Shown here: positions 25,073-33,308 of the stretch, piece after piece
Layout of the letters: every line of letters starts with the position of its first letter
How positions within the stretch are numbered: the stretch's first letter is position 1
Source: an uncultured Clostridia bacterium
GTDB taxonomy: Bacteria > Bacillota > Clostridia > Oscillospirales > Oscillospiraceae
Length of the DNA: 37,129 nucleotides
Direction: 5' to 3'
Assembly (NCBI GenBank): GCA_947649615.1
Contig: CANSSG010000026.1
Coordinates: forward strand, 1-37,129
Translations under genes and position numbers: made by a program
Notes under the pieces: model-generated
What the model saw: only the letters and a program-made list of their open reading frames with translations
Database searches by the model: none
What the model was told of the DNA's origin: nothing

Positions 25073-25110
25073 AAAACAAAATCCTGTCTCTTTTGATAAA
25101 GAGACAGGAT
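25073..25110 (-). terminator. T-box leader terminator
   Basis: On the minus strand a perfect 13-bp stem (arms 25098-25110 and 25081-25093, loop 25094-25097) is followed by TTTTGTTTTTTT. This is the terminator half of the T-box switch before ilvB. Confidence 0.92.
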
Positions 25111-25355
25111 CATTGATACAACGATCTTGCGGTACCACTCTTTTTGCCGCCGGGGCGGCCGCTCAGCGTGACTAACATCACTCCCCAGGATAACGGTAGG
25201 GCGCCGTCCGTCCTACTGGAAGCGCCGCTTCGTTCAGACCGGCCGCTCCGGGGTGACTGCGGCAAAGCGTCCCTACGCCGGCTCGCACCATCCGCCGGTT
25301 CTCTGTGCCGGGTACCGCTTCCCTTTTTCCCCTTCGCCGCGTTTGTGGCTGTTTT
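25111..25355 (-). promoter_or_regulatory. T-box riboswitch controlling ilvBNC
   Basis: The minus strand shows the T-box sequence AGAGTGGTACCGC (plus 25129-25141), which pairs with the acceptor end of uncharged tRNA, shortly upstream of the terminator. Further 5' are the stem I marks CAGAGAACCGG and GGTGCGAGCCGG (AG bulge/distal loop) and GGTCTGAACGAAG after stem I. The specifier stretch reads ..GCAGTCACCCCGGAGC; by the usual pattern of specifier followed by ACC..GGAGC the codon is GUC (Val). Uncharged tRNA would let transcription continue into ilvB. Confidence 0.92.
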
Positions 25356-25360
25356 GTTTG

Positions 25361-25388
25361 AGTATAACAGGATTTCGGGATTTGTCAA
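25361..25388 (-). promoter_or_regulatory. Sigma-A promoter of the T-box-ilv operon
   Basis: TTGACA (25388-25383), 16-bp spacer, TATACT (25366-25361) on the minus strand, about 260 nt before the leader terminator. Confidence 0.83.
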
Positions 25389-25432
25389 GGGGGAAAATCT
25401 GGATTGGCAGGGTGAATTTGCACAAAAAGCGC

Positions 25433-25461
25433 TTGACAGCACAGGAAAAATATGGTATTAT
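25433..25461 (+). promoter_or_regulatory. Sigma-A promoter of the small secreted protein
   Basis: TTGACA (25433-25438), 17-bp spacer, TATTAT (25456-25461). Its -35 box lies about 45 bp from the -35 box of the divergent ilv promoter. Confidence 0.85.
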
Positions 25462-25532
25462 TTAAACAAGACAGTGGTCAGAGGGATGTTCGCTGGCCGC
25501 TGGATACATATTTTTTAAGGAGGAATTAGAAC

Positions 25533-25802
25533 ATGAAGCGTACAAGAAAATGGTTAGCCCTGCTCCTGGCGATGGTAATGGTCTTTTCCCTCTTGGCAGT
25601 AACGGCTGCCGCCTGCGACCTAGAGGACGGTCACGTACATACGGAAGCGTGTGAAGAGGGGATTATGCCCCATGGCCCTGTTGGCCCTCCGGGTCCACCG
25701 TGTCCAATTTGCGGTAGTACTACTAAGCGTGTGCAGATTGGCGTGGGGCCTGAGGGACCCGTATATGATTATGTGTGTACTTATGCGCAATGTGGGCAAT
25801 AA
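25533..25802 (+). CDS. Small secreted Cys/Pro-rich protein, unknown function
   Basis: 89 aa. A clear signal peptide: KRTRK, then about 18 hydrophobic residues and an AxA-type site (VTAAA) near residue 27. The mature ~60 residues hold a His/acidic stretch (DGHVHTEACEEG), a Gly-Pro run (GPVGPPGPPCPICG) and six Cys in total, among them a CPIC pair, which could bind metal. AAGGAGG lies 9 nt before the ATG. Its stop is 2 nt before the next ATG, implying one mRNA. I do not recognise the family; a lipobox reading of AAAC is possible but atypical. Confidence 0.75.
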   Translation: MKRTRKWLALLLAMVMVFSLLAVTAAACDLEDGHVHTEACEEGIMPHGPVGPPGPPCPICGSTTKRVQIGVGPEGPVYDYVCTYAQCGQ

Positions 25803-25804
25803 GT

Positions 25805-27247
25805 ATGGCTCGTTTTAAGTCTCTTCTCACCAGCAGGGGGCGCTATGCACTCCCCCTGCTAGCCCTAAGTTTTCTTATATTGTCCGCCTGCGGCGACCAG
25901 GCGCGTCCTCCTAAGGTGGAAGAGGGCGTACTGACATACGCGGCGCTGAATCCGCTAAGCGAGGAACTTGCTGAGTCGGTGGAAAGATTCAATAAGGCCC
26001 ATTCTGATGTGAAAATCGAAATACAGGACTACTCAGACGAAAATGGGGTAGAACGCCTTCTGACAGAGCTCTCGTTAGGCTGGGTTCCTGATATCATGGA
26101 GATGTATCGTATTGGCGGTCGAGTTGCCGACAGAATCGGTACTGACGTTCAATATAATTTTTATCATCATCAAGACCATCAGGCAGATAATTACTGGATG
26201 CCATACCGCCAGATGGCACAGAAAGGATATCTGGAAGACCTCTGGCCTTATATTGAAAACGACCCGGATTTAGGGTTGGACGCCGTTCTTTTACCACCGT
26301 TGAAAGCCTCTGAGGCAAACGGTGGTCTTTATATGCTTTTTGGCGAGGTAGCAGTCATTACGCTGATGGGGCCGGAATACATCGTAGGGGACCGTCCCGG
26401 CTGGACGCTGGACGAACTTCTGGAGACCTTTTCCACCATGTCTCCGGAATCCACCGTCTTGCGCCATAATACCACCAGGGACGAAGTGTTTTTCAGGCTG
26501 CTCTCCGCACAAGTCAACCAGTTTGTAGATTGGGCAGCAAAAGAAACATCCTTTGAAAACGAGAAATTTTACGAACTGGTAGATTTTTTGGAAACATTTC
26601 CCGATAAGCTTGAAACAAACCAGACCCACAGCCAAATAGTGGCGGAGTGCGCCCGGCGGATGCAGGAGGGCGAGCAGATGTTGGAGGTAGCTACGTTAGC
26701 TATGGTGCCTGATGTGGCAAGAAACGATACATTTTTTAGGGACCGTTCCACCTATATCGGCTACCCAACGCTGGACGGCAGTTTGGGCAGTATGTTTACC
26801 CTCCACGGGGAAATACTCTCCATGTCTGCCACTTGTCAGAATAAAGACGCGGCATGGGAGTTTATGCGTCCTATCCTTACGCAAGTATACAGCGGCGAGG
26901 AAATGACGTATATGCATCAATATGCGCTGATAAAAATTCCGATTAACCTGGAAAACTACCATGCTGGAAATGAAGCCGATTTGGAAAATCCCTATATCTA
27001 CACCCATGGTCCTGCCGGTGTTGACTATCCTGAGGCATTTCAAATCGGCCCCATCAAGGACCCAGAATACATCACCCGCTTCGATGAGGTTGTCCAAAAT
27101 ACCAGCCAGATCTACTGGCCGGACGATGAGCTGGCGAATATCGTTTGGGAATGCCTGGGGCCGTACTTTGCCGGGGACAGAACCATGGAGGATACCGTGC
27201 GGATGCTGGACAGCCGCGTGGGGCTGATGATTAGCGAGCGGCAGTGA
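25805..27247 (+). CDS. Extracellular solute-binding lipoprotein (ABC-type), orphan
   Basis: 480 aa. Lipoprotein signal with lipobox LSAC (Cys29), then a family 1-like solute-binding fold: LTYAALNPLSEELAESVERFNKAHSDVKIEI near the start, VPDIMEMY, a central hinge around PGWTLDELLETF, and late ATCQNKDAAWEFM typical of sugar/oligosaccharide binders. No permease or ATPase gene is adjacent, so the transporter is elsewhere or the protein senses a ligand. The ATG at 25805 has no good ribosome site and probably relies on coupling to the small upstream gene. The DNA is visibly more AT-rich than its neighbours, which may reflect a different origin. Confidence 0.85.
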   Translation: MARFKSLLTSRGRYALPLLALSFLILSACGDQARPPKVEEGVLTYAALNPLSEELAESVERFNKAHSDVKIEIQDYSDENGVERLLTELSLGWVPDIMEMYRIGGRVADRIGTDVQYNFYHHQDHQADNYWMPYRQMAQKGYLEDLWPYIENDPDLGLDAVLLPPLKASEANGGLYMLFGEVAVITLMGPEYIVGDRPGWTLDELLETFSTMSPESTVLRHNTTRDEVFFRLLSAQVNQFVDWAAKETSFENEKFYELVDFLETFPDKLETNQTHSQIVAECARRMQEGEQMLEVATLAMVPDVARNDTFFRDRSTYIGYPTLDGSLGSMFTLHGEILSMSATCQNKDAAWEFMRPILTQVYSGEEMTYMHQYALIKIPINLENYHAGNEADLENPYIYTHGPAGVDYPEAFQIGPIKDPEYITRFDEVVQNTSQIYWPDDELANIVWECLGPYFAGDRTMEDTVRMLDSRVGLMISERQ

Positions 27248-27269
27248 GACACCCTTTGCCTTTTAAGAA

Positions 27270-27300
27270 GAAGACGCGCGGCGTTCCGCCGCGCGTCTTC
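27270..27300. terminator. Bidirectional terminator between convergent genes
   Basis: Perfect 14-bp stem (27270-27283 with 27287-27300) and TTC loop in the 65-nt gap between the solute-binding protein and the aminotransferase. On the minus strand TTAAAAGG follows the stem. Confidence 0.8.
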
Positions 27301-27312
27301 CTGCTGAAAAGC

Positions 27313-28503
27313 TTACCGCTTGTTATACGCTTCGATGCCAAGGGCCAGCAGGTCCATGGCGCGCTCCAGGTCCTTCTGCTTGAGGACGTAGGCAATGCGG
27401 ATCTCATTGACCCCCTTGCCCGGGGTGGCGTAGAAGGGTCCGCCGGGGGCGAACATGACCGTGTCGCCATGGTCGTCAAAGTCCGTGAGCAGCCACTTCT
27501 GGAAGGCGTCCGCGTCATCGACGGGCAGCGCCGCCATGATATAGAACGCGCCCTTGGGACACTCGCAGATTACGCCGGGAATCTCCTTGAGCTTCGCCAC
27601 CACCGTGTCGCGGCGAAGCTTGTACTCCTCCCGGACGGCGGCGAAGTACTCCGGCCCGACGTCGTACAGCGCGGCGGAGGCGACCTGGTCCAGGGTGGCC
27701 ACGGACAGGCGGGCCTGGCAGTACTTGATGGCTTCGCCCATCAGCTCCTTGTTGCGGCTGATGATGCAGCCGATGCGCGCGCCGCAGGCGGAAAACCGCT
27801 TCGACACCGTGTCGATGACCACGACGTTCTCCGCCGCGTCCGCGAACTCGCCCAGGGATTGCAGGGGTTCGCCCGCGTAGACGAATTCACGGTAGGCCTC
27901 GTCGCCGATGATGAACAGGTCGTGCTCCTTGGCGATATCTACCATCATCCGCATTTCCTCCGGCGTCAGCACCGCGCCGGTGGGGTTGCCGGGGTTGGTG
28001 CAGACAATCGCCCGGGTGCGGGGGGTGATCTCCGCCTCGATCTTGGCGCGGTCCGCGTAGTGGTAGCCCTCGTGGGGGGAGGTGTGGATGGGGTGGATGG
28101 ACGCGCCGCAGGTGTTGACCATGGTGTTGTAGTTGGGATAGAACGGCTCCGGAATCAGAATCTCGTCCCCGTCGTCCAGGATGCAGTTGAAAACGATTTG
28201 CAGCGCCTCGCTGCCGCCGGTGGTGATCAGGATTTCGCTCTTTTCAAAGTGCATCCCCAGGTTGTCGTAATACTTCTGGATGGCGTCGATGACCACCGGC
28301 AGGCCCGGGGAGGGGGCGTACTCCAGAACCGGCTGCTGGAAATCCCGCACCGCTTGGAAATACTGGGGCGGGGTCTCAATGTCCGGCTGGCCGATGTTCA
28401 GGTGGTAAATCTTCTTCCCCGCCTGCTCCGCCGCTACGGCGTAGGGGTGGAACTTCCGCATGGGGGAAAGGCCGCACTTTTTGACTTTGCTGGAAAATTT
28501 CAT
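27313..28503 (-). CDS. Class I/II pyridoxal-phosphate aminotransferase
   Basis: 396 aa, aspartate aminotransferase fold type I. PLP Lys235 in TVSKRFSACGAR, NPGNPTG (Asn173), GDEAY (Asp201), TTGGSEAL near residue 95-101 and the N-terminal LNIGQPDIETP. The cysteine after SKRFSA is unusual but not at a catalytic site. Substrate cannot be assigned from sequence; relatives include aspartate- and aromatic/branched-chain-type transaminases. ATG at 28503 follows TGAGGGATAAAAAT; a TTG five codons upstream is rejected. It lies 34 nt after the phosphohexomutase and likely shares its transcript. Confidence 0.92.
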   Translation of the reverse strand: MKFSSKVKKCGLSPMRKFHPYAVAAEQAGKKIYHLNIGQPDIETPPQYFQAVRDFQQPVLEYAPSPGLPVVIDAIQKYYDNLGMHFEKSEILITTGGSEALQIVFNCILDDGDEILIPEPFYPNYNTMVNTCGASIHPIHTSPHEGYHYADRAKIEAEITPRTRAIVCTNPGNPTGAVLTPEEMRMMVDIAKEHDLFIIGDEAYREFVYAGEPLQSLGEFADAAENVVVIDTVSKRFSACGARIGCIISRNKELMGEAIKYCQARLSVATLDQVASAALYDVGPEYFAAVREEYKLRRDTVVAKLKEIPGVICECPKGAFYIMAALPVDDADAFQKWLLTDFDDHGDTVMFAPGGPFYATPGKGVNEIRIAYVLKQKDLERAMDLLALGIEAYNKR

Positions 28504-28537
28504 ATTTTTATCCCTCAATCATTCTAGCCGGCGGCCG

Positions 28538-30265
28538 TCACTTTTGCAGCGTGGCGACCCACTGGCTGTATTTCTCAATGTTGGCGTCCCGCCCGGCGGC
28601 GTCCGCGCCCTTGGTCAGGATGTATACCTTGATCTTCGGCTCTGTGCCGGAGGGACGGACGATAATGGAGGTGCCGTCCGCCAGCTCGAAGCGCAGCACG
28701 TTGGACCCGCTCAGTTCCATGGAAGACCGGCTGCCGCTGGCGCAGTCGGTGACGCTGCCGTCCTGGTAGTCCTTGAACTGAACCACCTCCACACCGGCGA
28801 TCCCGGCGGGAGGGTCCTCCCGGAGGGACTTCATCAGCTTCGCCATGTCCGCCAGGCCGTCCAGGCCGGGCATGACCAGGTTGTGGGTCTTTTCGCCGTA
28901 GAAACCGTGCTTCTCGCAGAGGGCCTGGTAGGCGTCCAGCACCGTCATGCCTTTGGCGTAGTAGTGCGCCGCCATCTCGGTGAGTAGCAGGGAGGCCGTC
29001 ACCGCGTCCTTGTCCCGGACGTAGTCGCCCAGCATGTAGCCGTAGCTCTCCTCATAGGAAAAGACGACCTTGCCCTCGCCGGCGCCCTCCAGGGCGTTCT
29101 TCTTCTCCGCGATGAACTTGAAGCCGGTGAAGGTGTCGTAGCAGGCCGCGCCGTAACTCTCCGCCACGGCCTTGGCCATCTCGGTGGTTACGATGGTCTT
29201 GAGGGCGACGGGGTTTTGGGGCAGCTTGCCGGTGCGCTCCATGGCGCCCAGCATGTAGTCCAGCAGCACCACGCCGGTCTGGTTGCCGGTCATGACCTTG
29301 TATTCGCCGTCCTTGTCCCGGACCATGATGCCCACCCGGTCGCTGTCCGGGTCGGTACCCAGGATGAAGTCCACGCCGTTTTCCTTGGCCAGCGCCACCG
29401 CCAGGTAAAAGCCCTCGGGGTTCTCCGGGTTGGGGGATTTGACCGTGGGGAAGCTGCCGTCAATGACCATCTGCTGCGGCTCGCAGAGAAGATGCTTTAC
29501 CCCCGCCCGCTTCAGGGCCTCCGGCACCAGCTTGTGTCCGCAGCCGTGGAAGGGGGTGTAGACCAGCTTGAAGCTGTCCGCTACGGCGGGGATGGCCTGC
29601 CGGTCAATGACCATCTCCATCACTTCCTTGAGGAACGCCTCGTCCGTCTCCGGGCCGATGACCGTAATCAGGCCCTTCGCAACGGCTTCGTCATACGGCA
29701 TGGTCTTCACGCCGGTGAAAATATCAATCTTTTCCAACTCCGCGGCAATGGCGGCGGCATGCTGGGGGGGAAGCTGGGCGCCGTCCTCCCAATAGACCTT
29801 GTAGCCGTTGTACTCCTTGGGGTTGTGGCTGGCGGTGACGTTGATGCCCGCCTGGCAGCCGTAATGCCGCACGGCGAAGCTCAGCTCCGGGGTGGGGCGC
29901 AGGGATTCGAAAATGCGCACCTTGATCCCGGCGGCGGCGCAGACCTCGGCGGCGGCCCGGGCAAACTCCATGCCGTGGAGACGGCAGTCCATGCAGATGG
30001 CAACGCCCTTTTCCTTGGCCTCCCCGCCCTCGGCGCAGATGACGTTGGCGAAGCCCTGGGTGGCGTGGCGCACCACGTAGAGGTTCATGTGGTGCAAGCC
30101 CATGGCCATGGTTCCCCGCAGCCCGGCGGTGCCGAACTCCAGGGGGCCGTAGAAACGGCTCTCAATCTCCTTGGGGTCGTCCTGGATGGCCGCCAGCTCC
30201 GCGTGTTCCTCCGGGGTGAGGACGCCGCTGTTCAGCCATTTTTGGTACTCCTGTAAGTAGTCCAT
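28538..30265 (-). CDS. pgcA: Alpha-phosphoglucomutase/phosphomannomutase
   Basis: 575 aa, the long bacterial alpha-PGM type. Phosphoserine loop TASHNPKEYNG (Ser146), N-terminal FGTAGLRGTMAMG, metal loop GTDPDSDRVG (Asp305, 307, 309), sugar-binding FSYEESYGYM and the phosphate-binding IVRPSGTEPKIKVY near the C-terminus. Converts glucose-1-P and glucose-6-P, feeding cell-wall and polysaccharide precursors. ATG at 30265 with AGGAGGAG 9 nt upstream; an N-terminal extension upstream overlaps the promoter and is excluded. Confidence 0.94.
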   Translation of the reverse strand: MDYLQEYQKWLNSGVLTPEEHAELAAIQDDPKEIESRFYGPLEFGTAGLRGTMAMGLHHMNLYVVRHATQGFANVICAEGGEAKEKGVAICMDCRLHGMEFARAAAEVCAAAGIKVRIFESLRPTPELSFAVRHYGCQAGINVTASHNPKEYNGYKVYWEDGAQLPPQHAAAIAAELEKIDIFTGVKTMPYDEAVAKGLITVIGPETDEAFLKEVMEMVIDRQAIPAVADSFKLVYTPFHGCGHKLVPEALKRAGVKHLLCEPQQMVIDGSFPTVKSPNPENPEGFYLAVALAKENGVDFILGTDPDSDRVGIMVRDKDGEYKVMTGNQTGVVLLDYMLGAMERTGKLPQNPVALKTIVTTEMAKAVAESYGAACYDTFTGFKFIAEKKNALEGAGEGKVVFSYEESYGYMLGDYVRDKDAVTASLLLTEMAAHYYAKGMTVLDAYQALCEKHGFYGEKTHNLVMPGLDGLADMAKLMKSLREDPPAGIAGVEVVQFKDYQDGSVTDCASGSRSSMELSGSNVLRFELADGTSIIVRPSGTEPKIKVYILTKGADAAGRDANIEKYSQWVATLQK

Positions 30266-30312
30266 GATGGATCGCTCCTCCTTCTCTCTTGCAAGCAAGC
30301 AGTGATAGGGAT

Positions 30313-30341
30313 ATTGTACCAAATTATCCGCCGGTGTTCAA
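30313..30341 (-). promoter_or_regulatory. Sigma-A promoter of pgcA
   Basis: TTGAAC (30341-30336), 17-bp spacer, TACAAT (30318-30313) on the minus strand, with transcription beginning about 40 nt before the ATG. Confidence 0.8.
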
Positions 30342-30371
30342 GGGGAATTCTGTGAATTTTGCGGGCAATAA

Positions 30372-30402
30372 CGCCGCAGGCCCGTTTTGGACGCCTGCGG
30401 CG
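30372..30402 (-). terminator. Terminator after sleC
   Basis: CGCCGCAGGC / GCCTGCGGCG, 10-bp perfect stem with an 11-nt loop, 23 nt past the sleC stop; TTATTG follows on the minus strand. Confidence 0.7.
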
Positions 30403-30424
30403 CTTTTCCGGCGGCGGCTCCTGC

Positions 30425-31663
30425 TCAGGCCAGGCCCGACACCGCCACGAAGACGTTGGAAATCTCGTACCATCCGGCGAAATCCACGCTGCCGGTCTGG
30501 GGGAGGTGGAAAATCTTCTGGAATTCCGTCACCGCCTCCTGGGTGGCGGGTCCATAGACGCCGTCCGCCGGGATCTTGGGGATGGCGGGGTAGTTCTGGG
30601 CGATGCGGTTGAGCTGCACCTGGATGGTGCGCACCTGCTCGCCCTCGCTGCCCAGGGTGAGCACCTCGCCGCCGTAGGAGATGGGGACGCCCTCCACCCG
30701 CTCCGCGCTTTTCAGGTAGACGTCCGAGCCGTAATACTTGCGCAGGATGCTCACCGCGTCCCAGCCCTGCTCCCCCAAGGCCTGGGAACCCCACTGGCTC
30801 AGTCCGCCGCACTGCACCCGCCGCCCGTCGCAGTATTGGGCGAATAGGGGCTGGGCAATGCCCTCCTTGGTGATGTAGGTGGTGAAGAGGTCGTCTACGA
30901 CGACGCCGATTTCCTCGAAAATGGTGCGCCCGTAGGAGAAGGACTGGTCAAAGGCGGTGGAGCTGGTGATGGTGAAGTCGTAGCCCTTCCCCCGGTACCA
31001 CTCCGTATATACCCGGTTGAGGGTGAAGGAGAGGATGGCCAGCACGTTGGCCTTGATGGCTTCCGTTTTCCAGGTGGAGTAAATCTCGCTGCATGCCACG
31101 TTCTTTATGTAGTCCTTGAACCGCACCCAGTAGTCCGGGGCGGTGGGGTCGTCGGGCCGCCCGGCGTGGACCACCACGTACTCCGGGATTACCGGTTCCG
31201 GCAGCACCACCAGGCCCTCCGGCTCCGGCAGGGGCTTGACCTCCGCTTCCGGCTCCCGGGTGGGGGGCGGACCCCAGAGGGCGTGGGGGGCCAGCAGCAG
31301 GTTGCGCACGTTGAAGCTGCCGGGCCGGACCGGGGAGAGGGCCGCCCGCTGGATGGACCGGCCGGTGGGCATGACCTCTACGCCCCCGATGTGGAGGGTC
31401 TCGCGGTCCTCCGCCGTGATGGTGACGTTGTAGACGGCGTATGGACGCTGGTCCGATTCCCCTTCGGCCACCGACAGCTCGATGGGCGGCGCGGGCAGCT
31501 CTATGAAGGGCGTCTGGCCCGAGGAGTCGGTGGAAGCCTCCTCCAATACCTTGCCGTCCACGGGGTCGCTGACGCGGACCCGGGCGTTGGGGATGGGCGA
31601 GGGGTCCTCCCCCGCCGTGACAAAAATTTGCAGATTGCCGGTGTCTAGGTAAGCTGGATTCAT
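30425..31663 (-). CDS. sleC: SleC-like spore cortex-lytic enzyme
   Basis: 412 aa. Three regions: an N-terminal Ig-like/carboxypeptidase-regulatory-type domain (about 9-105), a SpoIID/LytB-like middle (about 180-315, with KDYIKNVACSEIYSTWKTEAIKA split across 183-205, and CGGLSQWGSQALGEQGWDAVSILRKYYG ending near 312), and a C-terminal peptidoglycan-binding repeat (about 335-385, DGVYGPATQEAVTEFQ). This is the layout of clostridial SleC, a zymogen that Csp proteases cleave during germination and that then degrades cortex peptidoglycan. It has no signal peptide, as expected for a protein made in the mother cell and placed on the spore. Two csp genes lie divergently 86 bp away. ATG at 31663 with AAAGGAGG upstream. 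Confidence 0.85.
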   Translation of the reverse strand: MNPAYLDTGNLQIFVTAGEDPSPIPNARVRVSDPVDGKVLEEASTDSSGQTPFIELPAPPIELSVAEGESDQRPYAVYNVTITAEDRETLHIGGVEVMPTGRSIQRAALSPVRPGSFNVRNLLLAPHALWGPPPTREPEAEVKPLPEPEGLVVLPEPVIPEYVVVHAGRPDDPTAPDYWVRFKDYIKNVACSEIYSTWKTEAIKANVLAILSFTLNRVYTEWYRGKGYDFTITSSTAFDQSFSYGRTIFEEIGVVVDDLFTTYITKEGIAQPLFAQYCDGRRVQCGGLSQWGSQALGEQGWDAVSILRKYYGSDVYLKSAERVEGVPISYGGEVLTLGSEGEQVRTIQVQLNRIAQNYPAIPKIPADGVYGPATQEAVTEFQKIFHLPQTGSVDFAGWYEISNVFVAVSGLA

Positions 31664-31688
31664 ATCGGCAGTCCTCCTTTCCGTATAC

Positions 31689-31697
31689 TATCCTATG
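31689..31697 (-). promoter_or_regulatory. Candidate sporulation sigma -10 site before sleC
   Basis: The minus strand reads CATAGGATA, fitting the CATAnnnTA -10 of mother-cell sigma factors, about 25 nt before the sleC ATG. No good -35 was found at the expected distance. The 86-bp divergent region must also carry the csp promoter, which I could not place. Confidence 0.3.
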
Positions 31698-31749
31698 CGG
31701 GCGGATGCGCCGGGACACCGCCTGTATCGGATTTGGATGGGAGGCGTGT

Positions 31750-33306
31750 ATGGAATATATCATTAAATATACCGGCGATATCCTCTCGCTGGGCTACCCA
31801 ACGGAGCTGCTGGATGCGCAGTTTGCCGTCATGGAGGTGGAGGCCGGGGCCGCCGTGCGGCTGCTGGAATACCAGCAGGTGTCCTGCTATGAGCCGGCCC
31901 GGTACCTCAGCCCCCTGGCGGACAGAAGCATGGAGGCGGCCTGCATCCCGCCGGTCCAGCGGAAAAATGGGCTGGAGCTGACGGGGCAGGGGGTGCTTAT
32001 CGGGTTTGTGGATTCGGGGATTGATTTGAGCCATCCGGAGTTTCTGGGGGAGGATGGGAACAGCCGGGTGGTGGCTTTCTGGGACATGACCCAGGAGGGG
32101 ACGCCGCCGGAGGGCTTCCTTCACGGCGCGGCCTACACCGGGGAGGAAATCGCCGCCGGGCTGGTTTCCCCCGCCGGAGGGAGCGGCCACGGCACCGCTG
32201 TGGCCGCCGTGGCCGCCGGGCGCAGCGGCGTGGCCCCGGAAGCGTCCATCGCGGCGGTGAAGCTGGCCAGCGCAAGGACAACCGATATCATGCGGGCGGT
32301 GAAGTACCTGATGGACCAGGCGGAGGAAAGGGGGATGCCCTGCGTGGTGAATATCAGCTACGGCACGAACTTCGGCTCCCACCAGGGGCAGAGCCTTTTT
32401 GAAGCCTACATCGACCAGGCCGCACAGCGGGGCCGCAGCGCCGTGGTCTGCGCCGCCGGGAATGAGGGAAGCGGCGCCCACCACTTCCGGGGGCAGCTCA
32501 TGGAGGGCGGGAGCGTGGATGCGGAGTTTACCGTCTCTACCCGGAGGGAGATGGTGTATCTCTCCCTGTGGAAGAGCTTTGCCGACGAGGCGGTGCTTGA
32601 GCTGACCCTGCCTAATGGGCAGTCTACGGGGCCGCTGACGGAGGGTACCAGGTTTTTCCGGTTCGGCTCCATTCGGGTGTCGGCGTTCTATGGCGTCCCT
32701 ACCCACTACAGCGCCTCGCAGGAAGCCATCTTCCTGCTGGAAGCCCCGCCGGGGGAGCTGGATGGGCTGTGGAAGCTGCGGTGCCAGGGGAAACGGGTGT
32801 CCGACGGGCGGTTTGACATCTGGCTGCCGACCATCGAGGAGGTCAGCGACCGGACCGCCTTCCTCCAGCCAGAGCCGGATTTGACCATCACGCTGCCCGC
32901 TACGGCCCTTTACCCCATCTCCGTGGGGGGATACCGGACGGAGACGGAGACCGTCAGCCCCTTTTCCGGACGGGGCGATCAGGGCTGCTGGGGGCGGGTG
33001 ATGCTGGACCTGACCGCCCCGGCGGAGGGCGTCCGCTCCGCCAAGGCCGGGGGAGGCTACGATGTTTACACCGGCACCAGCATGGCCGCGCCCTTCGTCT
33101 CCGGCTCGGCGGCGCTGATGATGGAATGGGGCATTGTCCAGGGGAACGACCCGTTCCTTTACGGCCAGCGGGTGAAGGCGTTTTTGAGCAAGGGGGCGCT
33201 GCGCAGCCCGTTTCTGACCTACCCGAACCCCCAGTGGGGATACGGGCGGCTGAATCTGTGCGGGACTATGAACGAATTGGTCAATCATGTGGAAAGGGGG
33301 CTGTAA
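31750..33306 (+). CDS. csp: Csp-type subtilisin-like germination protease, first copy
   Basis: 518 aa peptidase S8. Short N-terminal pro-region (about 1-70), then the triad: Asp88 (GFVDSGID), His147 (GSGHGTAVA), Ser444 (GTSMAAP), with AAGNEG carrying the oxyanion Asn. An insert of roughly 130 residues (about 250-380) between AAGNEG and the Ser region matches the jelly-roll domain of clostridial Csp proteases. No signal peptide. In Clostridia Csp proteins cleave pro-SleC when germinants are sensed. All three catalytic residues are present, so it should be active (CspB-like). ATG at 31750 follows GGGAGGCGTGT; an upstream in-frame extension is disfavoured. Confidence 0.88.
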   Translation: MEYIIKYTGDILSLGYPTELLDAQFAVMEVEAGAAVRLLEYQQVSCYEPARYLSPLADRSMEAACIPPVQRKNGLELTGQGVLIGFVDSGIDLSHPEFLGEDGNSRVVAFWDMTQEGTPPEGFLHGAAYTGEEIAAGLVSPAGGSGHGTAVAAVAAGRSGVAPEASIAAVKLASARTTDIMRAVKYLMDQAEERGMPCVVNISYGTNFGSHQGQSLFEAYIDQAAQRGRSAVVCAAGNEGSGAHHFRGQLMEGGSVDAEFTVSTRREMVYLSLWKSFADEAVLELTLPNGQSTGPLTEGTRFFRFGSIRVSAFYGVPTHYSASQEAIFLLEAPPGELDGLWKLRCQGKRVSDGRFDIWLPTIEEVSDRTAFLQPEPDLTITLPATALYPISVGGYRTETETVSPFSGRGDQGCWGRVMLDLTAPAEGVRSAKAGGGYDVYTGTSMAAPFVSGSAALMMEWGIVQGNDPFLYGQRVKAFLSKGALRSPFLTYPNPQWGYGRLNLCGTMNELVNHVERGL

Positions 33307-33308
33307 CC

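Noticed and set aside
25110-25442. 110-codon open frame across the T-box leader
   Set aside because: The region is a structured RNA leader and promoter; the frame has no ribosome site.
31693-33288. 531-codon open frame antisense to the first csp gene
   Set aside because: Shadow of a protease with full catalytic motifs; Pro/Gln/His-rich with no domain.
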